This document shows, piece by piece, positions 1 to 8,760 of a stretch of DNA of 64,000 nt. Within the stretch, counting starts at the first letter, position 1. Each line of letters opens with the position of its first letter. The stretch comes from Serinus canaria (taxonomy: Eukaryota > Chordata > Aves > Passeriformes > Fringillidae): NCBI RefSeq assembly GCF_022539315.1, contig NC_066333.1, positions 13,889,501 through 13,953,500 of the forward strand, given 5' to 3'. The notes under the pieces are model-generated. The model ran no database searches, was not told the DNA's origin, and was given only the letters and a program-made list of their open reading frames with translations. The translations under genes and the position numbers were made by a program.

Positions 1-3000
1 AGAAGAAAAAGACTGCACAGAACAAACAAATCTGATTCAATGATCTCTTCATCATTACTGAAACAGGTAAATCTTCACCACTGATCTCTTCACCCTCAGT
101 GCTGAAGGTGACTTTTGACCCCTTAAACTACATGTTCCTAAAGCATCCACAACAACCAAGAGCTGAGATAACTGTTCCCATGGAAAGTGTACAGAATTAA
201 AAGTAAGAAAAACATAGAAAAACATTTCTAAAAGTTTCATATTATGCCAGCTTATTTTCCTTCCCAACCAGGATGTAAATTTTTTGCTACTGTTCTATGA
301 ACTTGCTTTCTTAAATGCAGAAAATACAACCCAATTTGAAAGTAGATCAGCTATCACTATTAGCAGAATCACATGCATTTCCAAGAATCACTTTTACCAG
401 TTTTTCTTGGTATAATATGACAGGCAAGCTGTTGAATCTTAGCTATATTCTGCGTGGGTGAGAGAAAAAGCACATCTGAATTCACAGAGTATGGCAGAAA
501 GTGAACTGGCATTTGTACTACACCATCTACAAAGGGAACACACAAAGGCATTTGGATGCTCTATCAAAGTGCCTCTCCCAGTCAAACCAGCAAGGGCATG
601 TCTCCTAGCACCAGGGAGGAAAAAACCACCTCTTCTGCAAATCAACATGAAACAAGCTGACCAATGACTAAAAAACCCCAGAAAACCTCAATGGTAAGTG
701 CTGCAAACATCCAAGCTCAGGGATCAGACCAAGTCTGTGTTCATTATAAACACTGCAGAGAAGCAATCCCTGAGTAACCTCAGGTATTTAATGGGGCTAA
801 ATTCACAACCCAAACAGACACCTGGGTCATGCAAGTGACACTGATCTAAAACCTGGTAATTCTCATGTTTACAAGAAAGTAGCAGTGATATTTCAGTGGA
901 AGCCACATCTTTTGAAGACTCAACTAGAGAGAACCTTTGGACAAAGTCCATTTGCAAAGCAAGTATTACAGGAAAACATTTAATTTTAATGTTTAGTTAA
1001 CTATAGGATGAACTGTTATTTCAAACCTACCCAGCACATTTAGAAAGTTATTTTAGTTTGAAAAATATTTGGTCTACCACTACCACATTTTATTCTCTGC
1101 TTACAAGGGCTATTTCGATTTGAATTTACCATCATTTGGCATGTGGCCAACTTTGCTTTCTCCTTAACAGTTTTCTTCCATACATCTGTGCTTCCAGCAC
1201 ACAGAGGAGGCAACACTACCATGTGGAAGAACACACCAACACCATAAAACCCTTCCAAAAATGCTCAGAAGCAGGGGAGCACTGTGTGTACATTGTATAA
1301 TTTCTAAATTTTTAGCAAATGATAACCATAACAGGCTCCATTTTTCCATGCTCTGTTACCAGCAAAGCTATCACAGAAGCTCTGGGTTCAAGTATTTAGA
1401 TTTTAAACTCTGTAGAATTTAAAAGTGGCTCAGGTAGCTTTATATAATGGGACTCACCCAACCTCAAATCTGCCAGCAGCAGACACAACTGGTGCTGCTC
1501 TGAAAGAGGCAGCAGTAAAATCTAACCCAGGCAGCAGAGTGCCCTGAGCCAGCCCCAGGGGCACAAAGGTGCCATCACCTGCAGCTGAACAGCAGCTCTG
1601 CTTTTCAGGGAGGAGAGGATCCTGACTTGGTGAGCCACAGACACCCTGCTTCTCCATCACCAACCCTGCACATGTGTAGAAGACTCAGTGTAGAGCACAG
1701 GAAAACATGGAATATCTTCAGCTGATTGAAGGAACAGAGACTCCCTGCAACCCTGAGCTCTAAAACCAGCTTTCCACAACCAGAGCCAATTATGCTGAGC
1801 CTCAAATGAATCAACAGAGCACGAATTAAGCAGTGGCAAGGCACTGCATGCAGAGACCTGCAGCTAGAACTGGCAGAATAAAGCATGAAGATGCATTTAT
1901 AAGAAGTCATGTTCATGCCACAATTTATCTGCTGCTGAGCACCCAAGCAAAGGAGTAGCCCAAATGCTTTCAGACTGCAGCCTGCGCTCTTGCTGCAGCT
2001 TATAAAGCAACAGCACTTGTAGAGCTTCCTGTCCACTGACTTTAAATACACAACACAGCCACACTGTTACAATTCTTCAGGGTCAACCATCTCACAGTTT
2101 ACTTTCAGCATCAAAATCCACCTACATTAGAAAATATTCTACAAATATTTTTCCAGAGGCAGTGAATACCTAAAAAACTTCCCATGCCTTTTCCATCTTG
2201 ACAGAGGGATATCCAAAATGTCCATGACATCTTTCTATCTTCCTCCCATAATCTGAATGAAGTTCATTAATTTTCATAATTTGTAGTATTTTAGTTTGGC
2301 TTAGAGAGGTTTGAAAAACTAACATTCACATTAATATTTGGTTAAAAGACCCTCAGAAATTAATAAAGAAATTGAGAACAGTTATTTACAGGCCTCAAAC
2401 CCAACTCCAACTATACCTCAGCTTTCCAGAGATAGGTAGTGCTGTTCTCAGGATACTCACTTCCTAACATGCAGGGAAATCTAAACTATATCCAGTTCTT
2501 GTTATATACTGCACTAACTATAAAAACTAGAAACGAATGCAATGCATATTGCAGTTTCATTTTGCTACCTTCACATGGAAAACTCTGCATGAGCTGTCCC
2601 CAAATGGCAGCTCTGCCTCTGTCCATAGTGAATGGAATCCCCAGTTGAACGGTACATCAGTAACTAATTCAGAGGTATTTTCACTGCTCCTGATAAGCAC
2701 ATCAAAGTTAATATCATTGGCCAACACACTAAAGTCAACATATCTGGTTTACATAAACACAAGAAGCAACTCTACCTGAACTCGAGGGATGTGTTTTTAA
2801 GATAATATCTCGTTCTATCACCCTGCGTAAGAAGTTAGAAACTAAAGTATCTCCTAAAGTTCTGAAAGACTTCTGCATGTAAAATTACTATGAAAATCTG
2901 ATACTGCACTCACCGTGAGCAAATGGCAATCCAGCATTGTGTTGATATTCTTGACAAATATTTACTTTTCTTCCCTGCTTTAAAAGCCTAAACTGTGCTG

Positions 3001-4402
3001 TCCGTGGCTTTGGGGTATGGGTTTTTTGTTGTGACATCTCCAGAGTGAATGTTTCTCATTCCAATACATACTTCTAATGATATTTCTGCAGGGTGCATAT
3101 CATCCACTCACCCTTAAGCATTTGTTTTCTGTTGCACACCTTTACCACAGTTAGTACATGGTAAAGCTCACATTCCTCTAACTCACTGTTTCATGGAAGA
3201 GGATTTTAATTTGAATGTGCCTTTCTTATGCTTATGTTTCTCTAAAATACAAGAACGGCCAGAACCAAGTAATTATTTTTATCACTTGGGTCCCTGAACA
3301 ACCTCCACAGGACCTCATGGCTCATGGTTCTTGTAACTAGCAAATCTAGAGGAAAGTAAGGGATAGAAATAGGTATTCAAACCCAAACATTCAAAAAAAC
3401 CCCAGAGTAAGAAAACACGAAGAAGTTCATCACTGTTCACCATGTTCTGACCAGCTGTACAGAGAAATGTTCCATGGTGTGCAGTTCCCAAAACATGATC
3501 GTCACAAAATCACCTAAACAAGGTCTGCATTTTGAAATGCTTGTGTCCCGATCCCGTGATTACTTCTGCTGAAAAAAGAAGGTAATCTAAATTCTATTCT
3601 TTCACAACTGTGCTATCATAGCTGAACACAGCTTCCGCTCGTCCAAAAAAAAGAAGCATGCATAATTTTAACCATTTTAACCCTTCCAAGTCATGTGGCA
3701 CAAGACACATCTCCCTCAGCCACACCTCCCTGTCTGCTGATGACTCCTCCTGGAGATGCTGGGCTGTATCTTGAGATAACAGACTGAGACAAGGAACACG
3801 GGCCAGCTGCAGGGTGCTTCACCTGCAGCACGGGTGAACGTTTCTGGATTTCAGCAGTTACAATCATAACTGAGGTACCAGAAGCCCGTGGTACAATTAC
3901 CCTGGGGAAAGATGTTTTTCTGCACCAACCACATACACTGCTCTACTTACTGCATTCTTCAAGCAAAAGCCAGCGTTGTAGGAAAAATGCTTTATTAGTG
4001 TCACAGCTCAGACACCAAAAGTACAGCTTACAGAGAAGTACATTGTTCTTCCAGATGTACACGACCTGCCAAGATGCCCTTTTCAACAGCTTATTTAAAA
4101 GCAGGATGCAGTAGAGAAACTGAATTTCATGACATACATGCACATATTTACTAATCAATCAGGCAAAAAAACAAGTAAAAATCCCACCCCCTGTGCTTGT
4201 CAATAGTTGGATGCAAATCAAAGAATCACTTTAGTCCTTTTTTAAATTGAATTTTAGTCCTCAATCAGAGCTCATGCTGTGCTACAGTTTGAGCCGGCCA
4301 TTGAGTCATATCATTCAAAGAGAGCAGGACAAAAATATCACTGAATGCTAATCCCTCATTGAAAATGGGCCATTCCCTCATTCTACTTAGATATTTCACT
4401 TC

Positions 4403-4445
4403 TGTAATTAAATTGTACCTGTAGAAGTGTACCACTTCAATTACA
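4403..4445. other. Imperfect hairpin in PTPN1 intron 1
   Basis: The left arm, 4403-4418, pairs with the right arm, 4429-4445. The stem has about 14 pairs with two mismatches and one bulged base, closing a loop of about 10 nt. At 43 nt it is shorter than a normal pre-miRNA, and pairing weakens quickly outside the arms. It sits in an AT-rich stretch with homeodomain-like TAATTA cores. It may be a repeat relic, a protein-binding palindrome or chance. Confidence 0.5.
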
Positions 4446-5471
4446 AAGCTCTATTACTCAAAATCATTTCCTGAGCACTATGCCTGCAACACACCAAATC
4501 ATCCAGAACAGTTCAGCAAAAACATAACGTCATATATCCACATGACTTTCAACTGATACAGTCAGCAAGCACTGACACTCGGCAGGGAAGGGAAATGTAG
4601 GAAATGGACCTTCCGAAAAGCAGGCTCAACATGTCATGCTTATTCTCTAAATGCCAGACAACTGAAGGTGTTCACCCTGCAAGCTATTGCTGTTAAAACT
4701 TGCCTGCTGCGATTCTGAAAATGAAGTCCATTTATTTCACTTTTGCACGCCTCCTTCTCTCAATGGTCTATTGCCAGAGAAATTCACAATGAAAGAAGCG
4801 AAGCTCAACGTCTATGTTGCAAACGTGAACTTCAAGTCATTCATTTATGCAATATACCAGCTTAAACATTCAAATGGATGTTACAGCAATGCCTGATCTG
4901 ACTGAACACATCCGCCCAGTCATTCATGTATTTCAGCTTCTCTTAAACTTCATTTTAGATAAAGGTGTGAAGAACTTTTAAAGATAAAAGCACTAACTTC
5001 TGTGGCTTGTATGTGAAGCTGGATCCAGAAGGCAAATACTATTGCAAGCATTCACGTTTGTCACAGGGTTGTTTTAAATATCACCAAAAAAATCTAAATG
5101 CAGTAAATGACACAATAAAAACCCAGTACCAGCTAGCTGCACAGGTATTGCTAATTCGCTGCTTCAGGCTCTATGATTAAGGTGACTGAAAAGCCAAACG
5201 CATTTGATGTCCCCTTCGCTGCTTCTCTGTTCTAAACCAAAGCCAAATCTGACGGATCGGCTGGCCCCGGCCCGGGAGGGGCAGCTCGAGCAGCTCAGCG
5301 GACCGATGTCCCCGCGGGGCTCCAGCGGCTGAGGATGTGCCCGCGGCAGCTGCTCCGGGCGGGCAGCGCCGAGCGGGGCTGCCCCGGCCGGGACCCGCCC
5401 GCGGAGCGGAGCGGGGCAGCTCCCGGCGCCCCCTGAAGCGGGGAACGAGAGGAACGCGGGGCGGCGGTGCC

Positions 5472-5527
5472 CGGGCAGGGCAGGGCTGGGCAGGGCAGGG
5501 CAGGGCAGGGCAGGGCAGGGCAGGGCT
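5472..5527. repeat. GGGCA pentanucleotide array in PTPN1 intron 1
   Basis: About eleven GGGCA units, two of them interrupted as GGGCT, lie roughly 110 bases inside intron 1 from the donor. Regular G3 runs with 2-nt loops make this a canonical G-quadruplex motif on the plus strand, which is the template strand for PTPN1. It is a short tandem repeat and likely length-polymorphic. A shorter stretch of the same motif occurs near 43620-43640. Confidence 0.95.
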
Positions 5528-5640
5528 GGCCTCGGGGCCGGGGCAGCACCGGCGGCATCGCGGGCAGCGGGAAGGAGGGAGGGACGGCAGGGAGCGCTGC
5601 CCGGCCGGGCCGGGCAGAGCCGGCGGGCGCTGCCCCTCAC

Positions 5641-5703
5641 CTGGTAGATGGCGGGCCAGCTGGCGGCCTGGTCTAGCCGCTGGAACTCCTTCTCGATCTC
5701 CAT
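5641..5703 (-). CDS. PTPN1: PTPN1 (PTP1B) coding exon 1, partial gene
   Basis: This is the first coding exon of protein-tyrosine phosphatase non-receptor type 1. The ER-anchored enzyme dephosphorylates receptor kinases such as the insulin receptor, and JAK2. The minus strand encodes 21 codons reading MEIEKEFQRLDQ...WPAIYQ, matching the N-terminal helix of PTP1B; ME-I-EKEF is the avian form. The exon ends CAG and is followed by the donor GTGAGG (GT at 5640-5639). The phase-0 boundary after the Gln codon is where the family splits before the DIRHEA... exon. I chose the ATG at 5703 by homology; its context, GCCATGG, is strong. The frame stays open upstream without a stop. The catalytic domain and C-terminal membrane anchor lie outside the window to the left. 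PTPN2 is excluded because its N-terminus differs (MPTTIEREFEEL...). Confidence 0.93.
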
Positions 5704-6328
5704 GGCGGGGGCCTGGCCCCCCGCGCCGCTCCGGCTGCAGCTGCTGCCGAGGCCGCGGCGGCTCTGCCCGGCCCCCGCCCTCCCGCTGCCGCCGGAACTG
5801 CGCACCCGCCCCGGCGACGCGACGTCCGGGGCGGTGGGAGCGGGGCCGGGCCCGCCCCGCGCCTCGGGGGGCTGCGGGGGCCGCGCCGGGGGCAGCGCGC
5901 TCCACCCGGGCCGCTGCCGAGCCCGCGGGCCCGCGGCCGCCGTCGGCTGCGAGCGGGGCGGGCCCGGGGGGCCCCCCAGCCCCCGCCGCCCCGGCCCGGC
6001 CCCGGGCACGGCGGGCCCGGCCCGGCGGAGGGGCCGCAGGGCGGCGGCGATGGCGAGGACGCGGCGGAGCGGGGCCATTCTGCCCTCGGGCCGGGCTGTC
6101 CCGGCCGCCAGGAACGGCTCGGGTCGGCTCGGGTCATGCGCTCGCCGCGGCGGGAGGGCCCGCAGTCCTGGCATTCTCCTGCGGGCAGGGCGCTGAGGGG
6201 AGGGCGGAGGGGCCGCAGGGCCGGGCCTGGCAGTGCCCAGGGCTTGGATAACAGCGGGGCCGTGGGCTCGCTTAGCGACCCGCAGGACATTCTCTCTTGC
6301 TGCAGACAGAAGATGGAGAGGCTCTTAC

Positions 6329-6551
6329 CCGGTCTGCAGAATGAAATCAGTCGTGTCAGTTTCCCCATACATTTTGATCTAAGGAAATCGACAAGCTCCG
6401 GATGGTATTTGATCATCTGTTCTCGGCGCTTGCATTCCTGCTCCGAAATGGCCATTGCTATCCAGGTGCTATAGTCCTGTCCCAGGAGGCAAACCTGTCG
6501 GTCTACCTCAGCTTTTCCATAAGGCCTTTCGTTTCCAAACGGAGTTGTAGC
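6329..6551 (-). CDS. Possible unrecognised coding exon upstream of PTPN1
   Basis: This is a candidate only. On the minus strand an open frame of 74 codons starts after an acceptor-like GATGTGTAG (AG at 6553-6552) and ends at a strong donor, CGG|GTAAGAG (GT at 6328-6327). The frame has coding-like composition: about 27% G at codon position 1 and about 31% A at position 2 by hand count. The peptide is mixed and soluble-looking, with a segment reading SEQECKRREQMIKYHPEL near residues 36-53. I do not recognise the family. An ATG at 6455 could start a shorter version. The frame has no stop before the GC island, which is why it also appears inside a 260-codon ORF. The plus strand over 6306-6472 also has an acceptor/donor pair and an open frame, so the strand is uncertain. 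Confidence 0.25.
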
Positions 6552-7025
6552 CTACACATCTCAGAAAGCCCTCATCCTGAATTTGAAATCCAGATATTCC
6601 AACCATACAGACATAGATATCCCAACTCATATATCACAAACAAATTGATATTTGGTTGAAGATTTCACAGAGTAACCTAGAAAATCAGTGTATCTTACAT
6701 TTCTTCATAAATCTCTGTCCATTGCAGTGGCAACATGTGTGACAAGTAACATTTTAAATGTGTCAGTCTGGTTCAAGAAATTATTTTACTAAATAACTTC
6801 TGAGTGGATAGACTACTTCATAAATATTTGGTTTTATCTCTATATGCCCATATAAAAGAAGTAAGAAGCAATTTGCAGAGTAGCACACATTCTGACTCTC
6901 CTTTTGGTGAAGCACAGCAAATTGATGGATGTGCTATGGAATTCTGGCTTTTCTTTTATGTGCAACGATATCCAGGGCTAAAAAACTGAGACCCTCACAA
7001 TATGCAGATAGCAATTTATGCCAAA

Positions 7026-7440
7026 TTCCAGAATAATTTAGGTTGGAAAATCCCTCCAAGGTAAGTCCCAGCTGTGCCCAATCCCCACCCAGTCCCCAGC
7101 CCAGAGCTCTGAGTGCCACCTCCAGGAATTCCTGGGACACCTCCAGGATGGGCACTGCAACCCTCCCTGGGCAGTGCCAGTGCCTGAGCTCCCTTTCCAT
7201 GGGGAAATTCCTGCTGTGCCCACCCTGAGCTCCCCTGGCCCAGCCTGAGGCCGTTCCCTCTGCTCCTGTCCCTGTTCCCTGGAGCACAGCCCGACCCCCC
7301 GGCTGTCCCCTCCTGGCAGGAGCTGTGCAGAGCCACAAGGGCCCCCCGAGCCTCCTTTGCTCCAGGCTCAGCCCCTTCCCAGCTCCCTCAGCCCCCTCAC
7401 AGGACACTCCGGACCCTTCCCAGCTTTGTGGATATGCTCC
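7026..7440 (-). mobile_element. CR1 LINE 3' fragment (minus orientation)
   Basis: On the plus strand the sequence opens with a degenerate AATAATTTAGGTTGGAAAA motif. It continues through the cytosine-rich text typical of reversed avian CR1 3' ends: a block ending in GGGCAGTGCCAGTGCC, then CCCTGTTCCCTGGAGCACAG, then CCTCCTTTGCTCCAGGCTCAG-like, then CCTTCCCAGCTTTGT. The element therefore points left, with its 3' terminus near 7026. It is a 5'-truncated copy with no intact ORF2. The right end is approximate. Confidence 0.75.
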
Positions 7441-7654
7441 GGCATGAAAGCTTTATCTCTTTGGCACCTTGTGCCCACAATGTTCCGGTGCCCAGTCCTG
7501 GAGAGGACACTGGCATGCTCAGGGCTGGTCAGCCTGGTTTGCTGGACCCTTTGTCGCCTGATCAGCGTGGGAGCAGCAGCAGCTGTGAGGGGCCCGTGTG
7601 GCTTCAGTGTCTGCGTGAGGAGAGGGACGGGAGCTGGGCAGAGGGGACAGCCGG

Positions 7655-7744
7655 GCAGCGGGGACAGCCTGGCAGTGCCACACGGCAGCGGGGACAGCCT
7701 GGCATTGTCACACTGCAGCGGGGACAGCCGGGCAGAGGGATTCG
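7655..7744. repeat. 30-bp tandem repeat, three copies
   Basis: Three copies with exact 30-bp spacing are anchored by GGGACAGCC at 7661, 7691 and 7721. A partial related unit lies just upstream near 7643. The units share GCAGCGGGGACAGCC and a CACAC-containing tail with a few differences. The repeat lies between the CR1 fragment and the 47-bp minisatellite. Because 30 is a multiple of 3 it reads as a repeated peptide in some ORFs, but those ORFs are compositional. Confidence 0.9.
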
Positions 7745-7867
7745 GCTGGGACAGACCTGCCAAGGGGCAGGTGAGCAGAGATGAGAGCGACAAGGAGATG
7801 CGACATCACAGACCGGGCTGGGACTCAACGCCGGGCCGGGGGTCAGCGAGCCGCGTCAGGCCCGTGG

Positions 7868-8536
7868 TACCTCAGGTGTGTGAGAGCTGGGGGGGTCCCT
7901 CAGGGGTGTGTGAGGATTGGGGGGAGGTCGCTCAGGTATGTGAGGGTTGAGGGGTTACACAGGTGTGCGCGAGCCGGGGTTACACAGATATATGAGTGCT
8001 GACTGGTTACACAGGTGTGAGGTCCCGGGTCCCTCAGGTGTGCACGAGCCGGGGTTACACAGGTGTGAGGTCCCGGGTTTCTCAGGTGTGCGGTCTCGGC
8101 TCCCTCAGGTGTGCGCGGTCCGGGGTTACACAGGTATGTGAGTGCTGACGGGTTACACAGGTGTGCGGTCCCGGGTCCCTCAGGTGTGCGGAGCCGGGGT
8201 TTCTCAGGTGTGCGGTCCCGGGTCCCTCAGGTGTGCGGAGCCGGGGTTACACAGGTGTGCGGTCCCGGGTCCCTCAGGTGTGCGGAGCCGGGGTTTCTCA
8301 GGTGTGCGGTCCCGGGTCCCTCAGGTGTGCGGAGCCGGGGTTTCTCAGGTGTGCGGTCCCGGGTCCCTCAGGTGTGCGGAGCCGGGGTTTCTCAGGTGTG
8401 CGGTCCCGGGTCCCTCAGGCGTGCGGAGCAGGGGTTACACAGGTGTGCGGTCCCGGGTCCCTCAGGTGTGCGGAGCCGGGGTTTCTCAGGTGTGCGGTCC
8501 CGGGTCCCTCAGGTGTGCGGTCCCGGGTCCCTGTCC
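7868..8536. repeat. Minisatellite, 23/24-bp units organised as 47-bp dimers
   Basis: About 28 units of 23-24 bp each contain TCAGGTGTG followed by either CGGTCCCGGG or CGGAGCCGGGG. From 8166 to 8494 the two unit types alternate perfectly, giving seven copies of a 47-bp higher-order repeat; then the first type occurs twice running. The left part (7868-8165) is older, with diverged units and ACACAG variants. The array is CpG-rich and carries repeated CAGGTG E-boxes and near-consensus T-box half-sites (AGGTGTG). All three plus frames are open because 47 is not a multiple of 3, which explains the 200-232 codon ORFs here. Confidence 0.95.
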
Positions 8537-8760
8537 CAGGCCGCAGCCGGGTCGCTGTCCCGGCGGAGCTCCGGCGGGGAGCCCCCGGCAGAAGGCCCTG
8601 CGGCAGCGCATCCCGCAGTCCCGCAGCGATGCCGGAGCCGCTGGGTGTCACTGCTCCATCGTGGTGCTGCGGCAGCGCACGGAGCTGGAGTCCAGCCCTG
8701 CCCGCCGCCCGCGCCCCCTTCCGCAGCAGCGCCGGGGCCAGGTGGGCAGGGCGCAGCTCC
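8500..8760 (+). promoter_or_regulatory. Second CpG-rich block; possible promoter/first exon of a divergent transcript
   Basis: At its right end the minisatellite merges into non-repetitive, CpG-dense sequence containing several CCGG and GCGC sites. A donor-like CCAG|GTGGGC occurs on the plus strand (GT at 8742-8743). An ATG at 8629 opens a frame to that donor. Orphan CpG islands often mark promoters, and the next good acceptor on this strand is at 10270. Part of the CpG signal could simply come from the minisatellite, so promoter activity is an inference. Confidence 0.4.

Larger units (their letters stand above)
1..5640 (-). other. PTPN1: PTPN1 intron 1, 5' part
   Basis: This runs from the exon 1 donor at 5640 to the left edge. 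I looked on the minus strand for exon 2, which would encode the conserved DIRHEASDFPC-type segment, and did not find it, so intron 1 is longer than 5.6 kb. After the GC-rich first few hundred bases the sequence is AT-rich and unique-looking. It contains a hairpin at 4403-4445 and a cluster of consensus donor sequences on the PTPN1 strand at 1457, 2460, 2913, 3111 and 3186. I recognise no other gene here. The longer open frames, for example the minus frame at 1605-2051, look like chance. Confidence 0.85.
5260..6250 (-). promoter_or_regulatory. PTPN1: PTPN1 CpG-island promoter and 5'UTR region
   Basis: About 1 kb is very GC-rich and dense in CpG, and it spans PTPN1 exon 1 in otherwise CpG-poor DNA. 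Just upstream of the ATG, in minus-strand terms, are GC boxes around 5770-5783 and 5828-5836, an ETS-type CCGGAA at 5792-5797 and a GACGTC palindrome at 5821-5826 (a CRE/ATF core). I see no TATA box close to the ATG. This is the usual TATA-less housekeeping promoter architecture, so initiation is probably dispersed. Exact start sites cannot be read from sequence. The many long GC-rich ORFs here on both strands arise because stop codons are rare at this composition. Confidence 0.85.

Noticed and set aside
1605..2051. 148-codon minus-strand ORF in PTPN1 intron 1
   Set aside because: Cysteine/serine-rich, unfamiliar, and without splice or start context. Probably chance.
1..5640. PTPN1 exon 2
   Set aside because: The conserved residues after the exon 1 boundary were not found on the minus strand.
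5164..6455. Long ORFs of 180-336 codons on both strands around the CpG island
   Set aside because: All are expected from extreme GC content. Only 5641-5703 has recognisable protein content; the in-frame upstream extension is reported as a hypothesis only.
7868..8536. CRISPR-like regular repeat spacing
   Set aside because: Units are directly contiguous with no unique spacers, and the genome is vertebrate. It is a minisatellite.
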